Shown here: positions 49,751-62,452 of the stretch, piece by piece | Numbering within the stretch: the stretch's first letter is position 1 | Layout of the letters: every line of letters starts with the position of its first letter | DNA from: Hydractinia symbiolongicarpus | Taxonomy: Eukaryota > Cnidaria > Hydrozoa > Anthoathecata > Hydractiniidae | NCBI RefSeq assembly: GCF_029227915.1 | Contig: NC_079877.1 | Coordinates: forward strand, 31,647,851-31,711,850 | Direction of reading: 5' to 3' | DNA length: 64,000 bases | Notes under the pieces: generated by a model | Seen by the model: the letters and a program-made list of their open reading frames with translations, nothing else | Databases searched by the model: none | Told to the model about the DNA's origin: nothing | Made by a program: the position numbers and the translations under genes

Positions 49751-50116
49751 CCCTAGTCAATCGTTTCACTGTTAAAAGCGATGCAACCTAGTAACATCCG
49801 AATACTATCGCTAAATACATGTTGGTACAAATACGTGACGCAACCGTTGTAACTCAAACAGATTGACACCGTTAGAAAGTCAATGAAATGTAGTTTTTGA
49901 AACTGTCTCTCTTTCTTCAGCGCGCGATAACGGCCAGGATTGGTCCCACAGTAAGAGAAGACTTATTTATCTACATTTTTAGGTAAAGCGCTACCACAGA
50001 GCCTAGTGTAATCGCTGAAATCCAGCAATCATGCAATATTACGAAGAATGTTATTCCTTGGAGTCCAATAGGCTCATTTATCACATTTATAAGGTCACAA
50101 TCCAGAATCAGTTCAA
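49751..50116. repeat. Fusion monomer in the right large-duplication copy
   Basis: Begins like the monomer at 28130 (ACATCCGAATAC, TTGGTACAAATACG) and ends like the next left-copy monomer, at 28502 (CTCTCTTTCTTCAGCGCGCGATAACGG, GTAAGAGAAGAC). The switch lies between 49899 and 49911. The GGTCCGACAG half of the first parent and the AAATAAATG half of the second are absent. The result is a net loss of exactly one monomer length, the expected product of unequal exchange between adjacent copies. Confidence 0.9.
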
Positions 50117-52359
50117 TTAACTCCCTCAGTCAATCCTTTCACTGTTAAAAGCAATACAACTTAGTAATATCGGAAGAAAATCACTAAATACATGTTGGTA
50201 CGAATATGTGACACAACCGTTGTAACTCAAACGGATTGACACCGTAAGAAAGTCAATGAAATGTAGTTTTTGAAACTGTCTCTATTTCTTCAGCGCAAAC
50301 TAACGACTAGGATTCGCCCCACATTAAAAAAATGACTTATTTATCTTAATTTTTTAATAAGGCGCTACCACAGCGCCCAGTTAAATCGCTGAGTTCCAGC
50401 AATCATGTCAAATTAAGAAGAATGTTAGTTTTTGTATTCAAACTGGCTCATTTATCACATTTATAAGGTCAAAGTCCAAAATCAGTTCAATTAAGTCCCA
50501 CAGTCAAACGTTTCACTTCTAAAAGCGATGCAACCTAGTAATATCCGAATACTATCGCTAAATACATGTTGGTACGAATACGTGACGCAACCGTTGTAAC
50601 TCAAACAGATTGACACCGTTAGAAAGTCAATGAAATGTAGTTTTGGAAACTGTCTCTATTTCTTCAGCGCGCGATAACAGTTAGGATTGGTATCACTGCA
50701 AAAAATACCTTTTTTATCTCATTTTTTTAACAAAGCGCTACCACGGAGCATAAGGTAATCGCTGAATTCTGGCAAACATGTCAAATTAAGAAGAATGTTA
50801 TTCCTTGGAGACCAATTGGCTCATTTATCACATTTATAAGGTCACAGTCCAGAATCAGTTTAATTAATTTCCACAGTCACTCGTTTCACTGTTAGAAACA
50901 ATACAACTTAGTAATGTCGGAAGAAAATCACTAAATACATGTTGGTGCGAATATGTGACGCAACCGTTGCAACTCAAACGGATTGACACCGTTAGAAAGT
51001 CAATGAAATGTAGTTTTTGAAACTGTTCCTAATTTTTCAGCGCGTGCTAACGGCCAGGATTGGTCCCACAGTAAGAAAAGACTTATTTATCTAAATTTTT
51101 AAACAAAGCGCAACCACAGAGCGTAATGTAATTGCTGAATTCCAGCAATCATGTCAAATTAAGAAGAATGTTATTCCTTGGAGACCAATTGCCTCATTTA
51201 TCACATTAATAAGGTCACAGTCCAGAATCAGTTCAATTAACTCCCACAGTCAATCGTTTCACTGTTAAAAGCAATACAACTTAGTAATGTCGGAAGAAAA
51301 TCACTAAGTACATGTTGGTGCGAATATGAGACGCAACCGTTGCAACTCAAACGGATTAAAACTGTTAGAAAGTCAATGAAATGTAGTTTTTGAAACTGTC
51401 TCTATTTCTTCAGCGCGAACTAACGACTAGAATTCGACCCACAGTAAAAAATGACATATTTATCTTAATTTTTTAATAAAGCGCTACCACAGCGGCCAGT
51501 GTAATCGCTGAGTTGCAGCAATCATGTCAAATAAGAAGAATGTTATTCCTTGGAGAACAACTGGCTCATTTTTCACGTTGATAAGGTCACAGTCCAGAAT
51601 CAGTTCAATTAACTCCCTAGTCAATCGTTTCACTGTTAAAAGCGATGCAACCTAGTAACATCCGAATACTATCGCTAAATACATGTTGGTACGAATACGT
51701 GACGCAACCGTTGTAACTCAAACAGATTGACACCGTTAGAAAGTCAATGAAATGTAGTTTTTGAAACTGTCTCTATTTCTTCAGCGCGAACTAACGACTA
51801 GGATTGGTCCGACAGTAAAAAATGACTTATTTATCTAAATTTTTAAATAAAGCGCTACCACAGGGCCTAGTGTACTCGCTGAATTCCAGCAATCATGTCG
51901 AATTAAGAAGAATGTTATTCCTTGGAGTCCAATTGGCTCATTTATCACATTTATAAGGTCACAGTCCAGAATCAGTTCAATTAAGTCCCACAGTCAATCG
52001 TTTCACTGTTAAAAGCGATACAACTTAGTAATATCGGAAAAAAATCACTAAATAAATGTTGGTACGAATATATGACGCAACCGTTGTAACTCAAACGGAT
52101 TGACACCGTTAGAAAGTCATTGGAATGTAGTTTTTAAAACTGTCTCTCTTTCTTCAGCGCGCGATAACGGCCAGGATTGGTCCCACAGTAAGAGAAGACT
52201 TATTTATCTACATTTTTAGGTAAAGCGCCACCACAGAGCCTAGTGTAATCGCTGAAATCCAGCAATCATGCCATATTACGAAGAATGTTATTCCTTGGAG
52301 TCCAATAGGCTCATTTATCACATTTATAAGGTCACAGTCCAGAATCAGTTCAATTAACT

Positions 52360-54223
52360 CCCTCAGTCAATTCTTTCACTGTTAAAAGCAATACAACTTA
52401 GTAATATCTGAAGAAAATCACTAAATACATGTTGGTATGAATATGTGACGCAACCGTTGTAACTCAAACGGATTGACACCGTTAGAAAGTCAATGAAATG
52501 TATTTTTTGAAACTGTCTCTATTTTTTCAGCGCAAACTAACGACTAGGATTCACCCCACAGTAAAAAAATTAATTATTTATCTTAATTTTTTAGTAAAGC
52601 GCTACAACAGAGCCCAGTGTAATCGCTGAGTTCCAGCAATCATGTCAAATTAAGAAGAATGTTATTCCTTGGAGAACAATTGGCTTATTTTTCACATTTA
52701 TAAGGTCACAGTCCAGAATCAGTTTAATTAATTCCCACAGTCAATCGTTCACTGTTAAAAGCAATACAACTTAGTAATGTCGGAAGAAAATCACTAAATA
52801 AATGTTTGTGCGAATATGTGACGTAACCGCTTCAACTCAAATGGATTAAAACTGTTAGAAAGTCAATGAAATGTAGTTTTTGAAACTGTCTCTATTTCTT
52901 CAGCGCGAACTACCGACTAGGATTCGTCCCACAGTAAAAAATGACTTATTTATCTTAATTTTTTAATAAAGCGCTACCACAGCGCCCAGTGTAATCGCTG
53001 AGTTCCAGCAATCATGTCAAATTAAGAAGAATGTTATTCCTTGGAGAACAACTGGCTCATTTTTCACATTGATAAGGTCACAGTCCAGAATCAGTTCAAT
53101 TAACTCCCTAGTCAATCGTTTCACTGTTAAAAGCGATGCAACCTAGTAATATCCGAATACTATCGCTAAATACATGTTGGTACGAATACGTGACGCAACC
53201 GTTGTAACTCTAACAGATTGACACCGTTAGAAAGTCAATGAAATGTAGTTTTTGAAACTGTCTCTATTTCTTCAGCGCGCGATAACGGTTAGGATTGGTA
53301 TCACTGCAAAAAATACCTTATTTATCTTATTTTTTTAACAAAGCGCTACCACAGAGCCTAAGGTAATCGCTGAATTCTGGCAATCATGTCAAATTAAGAA
53401 GAATGTTATTCCTTGGAGACCAATTGGCTCATTTATCACATTTATAAGGTCACAGTCCAGAATCATTTTAATTAATTTCCACAGTCAAACGTTTCACTGT
53501 TAGAAACAATACAACTTAGTAATGTCGGAAGAAAATCACTAAATACATGTTGGTGCGAATATGTGACGCAACCGTTGCAACTCAAACGGATTGACACCGT
53601 TAGAAAGTCAATGAAATGCAGTTTTTGAAACTGTCTCTATTTTTTCAGCGCGAACGAACGACTAGGATTCGTCCCACAGTAAAAAATGACTTATTTATCT
53701 TAATTTTTTAGTAAAGCGCTACCACAGAGCCCAGTGTAATCGCTGAGTTCCAGCAATCATGTCAAATTAAGAAGAATGTTATTCCTTGGCGAACAATTGG
53801 CTCATTTATCACATTTATAAGATCACAGTCCAGAATCAGTTTAATTAATTCCCACAGTCAATCGTTTCACTGTTAAAAGCAATACAACTTAGTAATGTCG
53901 GAAGAAAATCACTAAATACATGTTGGTGCGAATATGTGACGCAACCGTTGCAACTCAAACGGATTGACACCGTTAGAAAGTCAATGAAATGTAGTTTTTG
54001 AAACTGTTCCTAATTTTTCAGCGCGTGCTAACGGCCAGGATTGGTCCCACAGTAAGAAAAGACTTATTTATCTAAATTTTTAAACAAAGCGCAACCACAG
54101 AGCGTAATGTAATTGCTGAATTCCAGCAATCATGTCAAATTAAGAAGAATGTTATTCCTTGGAGACCAATTGCCTCATTTATCACATTAATAAGGTCACA
54201 GTCCAGAATCAGTTCAATTAACT
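52360..54223. repeat. Five-monomer tandem duplication, copy 1
   Basis: A 1864-bp unit starting CCCTCAGTCAATTC and immediately repeated at 54224. The left large-duplication copy has it once (31112-32975). Both right-side copies read AAAACTGTTAG and CTACCACAGAGCCC where the left copy has AAAACTTTTAG and CTACCAGAGAGCCC near 31.61 and 32.47 kb, consistent with duplication after the copies separated. Confidence 0.94.
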
Positions 54224-56087
54224 CCCACAGTCAATTCTTTCACTGTTAAAAGCAATACAACTTAGTAATATCTGAAGAAAATCACTAAATACATGTTGGT
54301 ATGAATATGTGACGCAACCGTTGTAACTCAAACGGATTGACACCGTTAGAAAGTCAATGAAATGTATTTTTTGAAACTGTCTCTATTTTTTCAGCGCAAA
54401 CTAACGACTAGGATTCACCCCACAGTAAAAAAATTAATTATTTATCTTAATTTTTTAGTAAAGCGCTACAACAGAGCCCAGTGTAATCGCTGAGTTCCAG
54501 CAATCATGTCAAATTAAGAAGAATGTTATTCCTTGGAGAACAATTGGCTTATTTTTCACATTTATAAGGTCACAGTCCAGAATCAGTTTAATTAATTCCC
54601 ACAGTCAATCGTTCACTGTTAAAAGCAATACAACTTAGTAATGTCGGAAGAAAATCACTAAATAAATGTTTGTGCGAATATGTGACGTAACCGCTTCAAC
54701 TCAAATGGATTAAAACTGTTAGAAAGTCAATGAAATGTAGTTTTTGAAACTGTCTCTATTTCTTCAGCGCGAACTACCGACTAGGATTCGTCCCACAGTA
54801 AAAAATGACTTATTTATCTTAATTTTTTAATAAAGCGCTACCACAGCGCCCAGTGTAATCGCTGAGTTCCAGCAATCATGTCAAATTAAGAAGAATGTTA
54901 TTCCTTGGAGAACAACTGGCTCATTTTTCACATTGATAAGGTCACAGTCCAGAATCAGTTCAATTAACTCCCTAGTCAATCGTTTCACTGTTAAAAGCGA
55001 TGCAACCTAGTAATATCCGAATACTATCGCTAAATACATGTTGGTACGAATACGTGACGCAACCGTTGTAACTCTAACAGATTGACACCGTTAGAAAGTC
55101 AATGAAATGTAGTTTTTGAAACTGTCTCTATTTCTTCAGCGCGCGATAACGGTTAGGATTGGTATCACTGCAAAAAATACCTTATTTATCTTATTTTTTT
55201 AACAAAGCGCTACCACAGAGCCTAAGGTAATCGCTGAATTCTGGCAATCATGTCAAATTAAGAAGAATGTTATTCCTTGGAGACCAATTGGCTCATTTAT
55301 CACATTTATAAGGTCACAGTCCAGAATCATTTTAATTAATTTCCACAGTCAAACGTTTCACTGTTAGAAACAATACAACTTAGTAATGTCGGAAGAAAAT
55401 CACTAAATACATGTTGGTGCGAATATGTGACGCAACCGTTGCAACTCAAACGGATTGACACCGTTAGAAAGTCAATGAAATGCAGTTTTTGAAACTGTCT
55501 CTATTTTTTCAGCGCGAACGAACGACTAGGATTCGTCCCACAGTAAAAAATGACTTATTTATCTTAATTTTTTAGTAAAGCGCTACCACAGAGCCCAGTG
55601 TAATCGCTGAGTTCCAGCAATCATGTCAAATTAAGAAGAATGTTATTCCTTGGCGAACAATTGGCTCATTTATCACATTTATAAGATCACAGTCCAGAAT
55701 CAGTTTAATTAATTCCCACAGTCAATCGTTTCACTGTTAAAAGCAATACAACTTAGTAATGTCGGAAGAAAATCACTAAATACATGTTGGTGCGAATATG
55801 TGACGCAACCGTTGCAACTCAAACGGATTGACACCGTTAGAAAGTCAATGAAATGTAGTTTTTGAAACTGTTCCTAATTTTTCAGCGCGTGCTAACGGCC
55901 AGGATTGGTCCCACAGTAAGAAAAGACTTATTTATCTAAATTTTTAAACAAAGCGCAACCACAGAGCGTAATGTAATTGCTGAATTCCAGCAATCATGTC
56001 AAATTAAGAAGAATGTTATTCCTTGGAGACCAATTGCCTCATTTATCACATTAATAAGGTCACAGTCCAGAATCAGTTCAATTAACT
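54224..56087. repeat. Five-monomer tandem duplication, copy 2
   Basis: Near-identical to 52360-54223. The junction reads CTCCCACAGTCAATTC, combining the CCCACAG start of the unit that normally follows with the AATTCTTTCAC of the repeated unit. The exchange point therefore lies within the first ~10 bases of the monomer. At 56088 the order of the left copy (32976 onward) resumes. Confidence 0.94.
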
Positions 56088-57205
56088 CCCACAGTCAATC
56101 GTTTCACTGTTAAAAGCAATACAACTTAGTAATGTCGGAAGAAAATCACTAAGTACATGTTGGTGCGAATATGAGACGCAACCGTTGCAACTCAAACGGA
56201 TTAAAACTGTTAGAAAGTCAATGAAATGTAGTTTTTGAAACTGTCTCTATTTCTTCAGCGCGAACTAACGACTAGAATTCGACCCACAGTAAAAAATGAC
56301 ATATTTATCTTAATTTTTTAATAAAGCGCTACCACAGCGACCAGTGTAATCGCTGAGTTGCAGCAATCATGTCAAATAAAGAAGAATGTTATTCCTTGGA
56401 GAACGACTGGCTCATTTTTCACATTGATAAGGTCACAGTCCAGAATCAGTTCAATTAACTCCCTAGTCAATCGTTTCACTGTTAAAAGCGATGCAACCTT
56501 GTAACATCCGAATACTATCGCTAAATACATGTTGGTACGAATACGTGACGCAACCGTTGTAACTGAAACAGATTGACACCGTTAGAAAGTCAATGAAATG
56601 TAGTTTTTGAAACTGTCTCTATTTCTTCAGCGCGAACTAACGACTAAGATGCGTCCCACAGTAAAAAATACCTTATTTATCTTATTTTTTTAACAAAGCG
56701 CTACCACAGAGCCTAAGGTAATCGCTGAATTCTGGCAATCATGTCAAATTAAGAAGAATGTTATTTCTTGGAGACCAATTGCCTCATTTATCACATTAAT
56801 AAGGTCACAGTCCAGAATCAGTTCAATTAACTCCCACAGTCAATCGTTTCACTGTTAAAAGCAATACAACTTAGTAATGTCGGAAGAAAATCACTAAGTA
56901 CATGTTGGTGCGAATATGAGACGCAACCGTTGCAACTCAAACGGATTAAAACTGTTAGAAAGTCAATGAAATGTAGTTTTTGAAACTGTCTCTATTTCTT
57001 CAGCGCGAACTAACGACTAGAATTCGACCCACAGTAAAAAATGACATATTTATCTTAATTTTTTAATAAAGCGCTACCACAGCGACCAGTGTAATCGCTG
57101 AGTTGCAGCAATCATGTCAAATAAAGAAGAATGTTATTCCTTGGAGAACAACTGGCTCATTTTTCACATTGATAAGGTCACAGTCCAGAATCAGTTCAAT
57201 TAACT

Positions 57206-58323
57206 CCCCAGTCAATCGTTTCACTGTTAAAAGCGATGCAACCTAGTAACATCCGAATACTATCGCTAAATACATGTTGGTACGAATACGTGACGCAACC
57301 GTTGTAACTCAAACAGATTGACACCGTTAGAAAGTCAATGAAATGTAGTTTTTGAAACTGTCTCTATTTCTTCAGCGCGAACTAACGACTAGGATTCGTC
57401 CCACAGTAAAAAATACCTTATTTATCTTATTTTTTTAACAAAGCGCTACCACAGAGCCTAAGGTAATCGCTGAATTCTGGCAATCATGGCAAATTAAGAA
57501 GAATGTTATTTCTTGGAGACCAATTGGCTCATTTATCACATTTATAAGGTCACAGTCCAGAATCAGTTTAATTAATTTCCACAGGCACTCGTTTTACTGT
57601 TAAAAGCATTACAACTTAGTAATGTCGGAAGAAAATCACTAAATACATGTTGGTGCGAATATGTGACGCAACCGTTGCAACTCAAACGGATTGACACCGT
57701 TAGAAAGTCAATGAAATGTAGTTTTTGAAACTTTCTCTATTTCTTCAGCGCAAACTAACAACTAGGATTCGTCCCACAGTAAAAAAAGACTTATTTATCT
57801 TAATTTTTTTGTAAAGCGCTACCACAGAGCCCAGTGTAATCGCTGACTTCCAGCAATCATGTCAAATTAAGAAGAATGTTATTCCTTGGAGAACAATTGG
57901 CTCATTTATCACATTTCTAAGGTCACAGTCCAGAATCAGTTTAATTAATTCCCACAGTCAATCCTTTCACTGTTAAAAGCAATACAACTTAGTAATATCG
58001 GAAGAAAATCACTAAATATATGTTGGTACGAATATGTGACGCAACCGTTGTAACTCAAACGGATTGACACCGTTAGAATGTCAATGAAATGTAGTTTTTG
58101 AAACTGTCTCTATTTCTTCAGCGCGAACTAACGACTAGGATTCGACCCACAGTAAAAAATGACATATTTATCTTAATTTTTTAATAAAGCGCTACCACAG
58201 CGACCAGTGTAATCGCTGAGTTCCAGCAATCATGTCAAATTAAGAAGAATGTTATTCCTTGGAGAACGACTGGCTCATTTTTCACATTGATAAGGTCACA
58301 GTCCAGAATCAGTTCAATTAACT
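57206..58323. repeat. Single three-monomer unit equivalent to the 34840-38193 expansion
   Basis: 1118 bp with the CCCCAGTC start, AAGCATTACAAC and AATCCTTTCAC markers. It retains ATTTATCTTATT and GCAACCGTTGTAAC, the usual states in the array, where all three left-copy units have ATTTAAC and CAACCTTTG. It is therefore the better guide to the unit's state before expansion. Confidence 0.93.
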
Positions 58324-61300
58324 CCCTAGTCAATCGTTTCACTGTTAAAAGCGATGCAACCTAGTAACATCCGAATACTATCGCTAAATACATGTTGGTA
58401 CGAATACGTGACGCAACCGTTGTAACTAAAACAGATTGACACCGTTAGAAAGTCAATGAAATGTAGTTTTTGAAACTGTCTCTATTTCTTCAGCGCGAAC
58501 TAACGACTAGGATTCGTCCCACAGTAAAAAATACCTTATTTATCTTATTTTTTTAACAAAGCGCTACCACAGAGCCTAAGGTAATCGCTGAATTCTGGCA
58601 ATCATGTCAAATTAAGAAGAATGTTATTTCTTGGAGACCAATTGGCTCATTTATCACATTTATAAGGTCACAGTCCAGAATCAGTTTAATTAATTTCCAC
58701 AGTCACTCGTTTTACTGTTAAAAGCAATACAACTTAGTAATGTCGGAAGAAAAACACTAAATACATGTTGGTGCGAATATGTGACGCAACCGTTGCGACT
58801 CAAACGGATTGACACCGTTAGAAAGTCAATGAAATGTAGTTTTTGAAACTGTCTCTATTTTTTCAGCGCGAACTAACGACTAGGATTCGTCCCACAGTAA
58901 AAAATGACTTATTTATCTTAATTTTTTAGTAAAGCGCTACCACAGAGCCCAGTGTAATCGCTGAGCTCCAGCAGTCATGTCAAATTAAGAAGAATGTTAT
59001 TCCTTGGAGAACAATTGGCTCATTTATCACATTTATAAGATCGCAGTCCAGAATCAGTTTAATTAATTCCCACAGTCAATCGTTTCACTGTTAAAAGCAA
59101 TACAACTTAATAATGTCGGAAGAAAATCACTAATTACATGTTGGTGCGAATATGTGACGCAACCGTTGCAACTCAAACGGATTGACACCGTTAGAAAGTC
59201 AATGAAATGTAGTTTTTGAAACTGTTCCTAATTTTTCAGCGCGTGCTAACGGCCAGGATTGGTCCCACAGTAAGAAAAGACTTTTATATCTAAATTTTTA
59301 AACAAACCGCAACCACAGAGCGTAATGTAATTGCTGAATTCCAGCAATCATGTCAAATTAAGAAGAATGTTATTCCTTGGAGACCAATTGCCTCATTTAT
59401 CACATTAATAAGGTCACAGTCCAGAATCAGTTCAATTAACTCCCACAGTCAATCGTTTCACTGTTAAAAGCAATACAACTTAGTAATGTCGGAAGAAAAT
59501 CACTAAGTACATGTTGGTGCGAATATGAGACGCAACCGTTGCAACTCAAACGGATTAAAACTGTTAGAAAGTCAATGAAATGTAGTTTTTGAAACTGTCT
59601 CTATTTCTTCAGCGCGAACTAACGACTAGAATTCGACCCACAGTAAAAAATGACATATTTATCTTAATTTTTTAATAAAGCGCTACCACAGCGACCAGTG
59701 TAATCGCTGAGTTGCAGCAATCATGTCAAATAAAGAAGAATGTTATTCCTTGGAGAACAACTGGCTCATTTTTCACATTGATAAGGTCACAGTCCAGAAT
59801 CAGTTCAATTAACTCCCTAGTCAATCGTTTCACTGTTAAAAGCGATGCAACCTAGCAACATCCGAATACTATCGCTAAATACATGTTGGTACGAATACGT
59901 GACGCAACCGTTGTAACTCAAACAGATTGACACCGTTAGAAAGTCAATGAAATGTAGTTTTTGAAACTGTCTCTATTTCTTCAGCGCGAACTAACGACTA
60001 GGATTCGTCCCACAGTAAAAAATACCTTATTTATCTTATTTTTTTAACAAAGCGCTACCACAGAGCCTAAGGTAATCGCTGAATTCTGGCAATCATGGCA
60101 AATTAAGAAGAATGTTATTTCTTGGAGACCAATTGGCTCATTTATCACATTTATAAGGTCACAGTCCAGAATCAGTTTAATTAATTTCCACAGGCACTCG
60201 TTTTACTGTTAAAAGCAATACAACTTAGTAATGTCGGAAGAAAATCACTAAATACATGTTGGTGCGAATATGTGACGCAACCGTTGCAACTCAAACGGAT
60301 TGACACCGTTAGAAAGTCAATGAAATGTAGTTTTTGAAACTTTCTCTATTTCTTCAGCGCAAACTAACAACTAGGATTCGTCCCACAGTAAAAAAAGACT
60401 TATTTATCTTAATTTTTTTGTAAAGCGCTACCACAGAGCCCAGTGTAATCGCTGACTTCCAGCAATCATGTCAAATTAAGAAGAATGTTATTCCTTGGAG
60501 AACAATTGGCTCATTTATCACATTTCTAAGGTCACAGTCCAGAATCAGTTTAATTAATTCCCACAGTCAATCCTTTCACTGTTAAAAGCAATACAACTTA
60601 GTAATATCGGAAGAAAATCACTAAATATATGTTGGTACGAATATGTGACGCAACCGTTGTAACTCAAACGGATTGACACCGTTAGAATGTCAATGAAATG
60701 TAGTTTTTGAAACTGTCTCTATTTCTTCAGCGCGAACTAACGACTAGGATTCGACCCACAGTAAAAAATGACATATTTATCTTAATTTTTTAATAAAGCG
60801 CTACCACAGCGACCAGTGTAATCGCTGAGTTCCAGCAATCATGTCAAATTAAGAAGAATGTTATTCCTTGGAGAACAACTGGCTCATTTTTCACATTGAT
60901 AAGGTCACAGTCCAGAATCAGTTCAATTAACTCCCTAGTCAATCGTTTCACTGTTAAAAGCGATGCAACTTAGTAACATCCAAATACTCTCGCTAAATAC
61001 ATGTTGGTACGAATACGTGACGCAACCGTTGTAACTCAAACAGATTGACACCGTTAGAAAGTCAATGAAATGTAGTTTTTGAAACTGTCTCTATTTCTTC
61101 AGCGCGAACTAACGACTAGGATTCGTCCCACAGTAAAAAATGACTTATTTATCTTAGTTTTTTAGTAAAGCGCTACCACAGAGCCCAGTGTAATCACTGA
61201 GTTCCAGCAATCATGTCAAATTAAGAAGAATGTTATTCCTTGGAGAACAATTGGCTCATTTATCACATTTATAAGGTCACAGTCCAGAATCAGTTTAATT

Positions 61301-62452
61301 AATTCCCACAGTCAATCGTTTCACTGTTAAAAGCAATACAACTTAGTAATGTCGGAAGAAAATCACTAAATACATGTTGGTGCGAATTTGTGACGCAACC
61401 GTTGCAACTCAAACGGATTGACACCGTTAGAAAGTCAATGAAATGTAGTTTTTGAAACTGTTCCTAATTTTTCAGCGCGTGCTAACGGCCAGGATTGGTC
61501 CCACAGTAAGGAAAGACTTATTTATCTAAATTTTTAAACAAAGCGCAACCACAGAGCGTAATGTAATTGCTGACTTCCAGCAATCATGTCAAATTAAGAA
61601 GAATGTGATTCCTTGGAGACCAATTGCCTCATTTATCACATTAATAAGGTCACAGTCCAGAATCAGTTCAATTAACTCCCACAGTCAATCGTTTCACTGT
61701 TAAAAGCAATACAACTTAGTAATGTCGGAAGAAAATCACTAAGTACATGTTGGTGCGAATATGAGACGCAACCGTTGCAACTCAAACGGATTAAAACTGT
61801 TAGAAAGTCAATGAAATGTAGTTTTTTAAACTGTCTCTATTTCTTCAGCGCGAACTAACGACTAGGATTCGACCCACAGTAAAAAATGACATATTTATCT
61901 TAATTTTTTAATAAAGCGCTACCACAGCGACCAGTGTAATCGCTGAATTCTGGCAATCATGTCAAATTAAGAAGAATGTTATTCCTTGGAGACCAATTGG
62001 CTCATTTATCACATTTATAAGGTCACAGTCCAGAATCAGTTTAATTAATTTTCACAGTCACTCGTTTCACTGTTAAAAGCAATACAACTTAGTAATGTCG
62101 GAAGAAAATCACTAAGTACATGTTGGTGTGAATATGAGACGCAACCGTTGCAACTCAAACGGATTAAAACTGTTAGAAAGTCAATGAAATGTAGTTTTTG
62201 AAACTGTCTCTATTTCTTCAGCGCGAACTAACGACTAGGATTCGACCCACAGTAAAAAATGACATATTTAGCTTAATTTTTTAATAAAGCGCTACGACAG
62301 CGACCAGTGTAATCGCTGAGTTCCAGCAATCATGTCAAATAAAGAAGAATGTTATTCCTTGGAGAACAACTGGCTCATTTTTCACATTGATAAGGTCACA
62401 GTCCAGAATCAGTTCAATTAACTCCCTAGTCAATCGTTTCACTGTTAAAAGC

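Larger units (their letters stand above)
47010..62452. repeat. Large duplication, right copy (~15.4 kb)
   Basis: Partner of 25390-42322. Relative to the left copy it lacks one monomer at about 49900, gains five (54224-56087), lacks two at about 56790, has one three-monomer unit where the left has three, keeps one extra monomer at about 60505-60880, and lacks the single-monomer duplication at 41548-42293. The length changes (-373, +1864, -746, -2236, +373, -373) sum to the observed fall in offset from 21621 to 20130. Scattered substitutions distinguish the copies, for example AACCACTAAATAC at about 49063 for AATCACTAAATAC. Confidence 0.92.
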
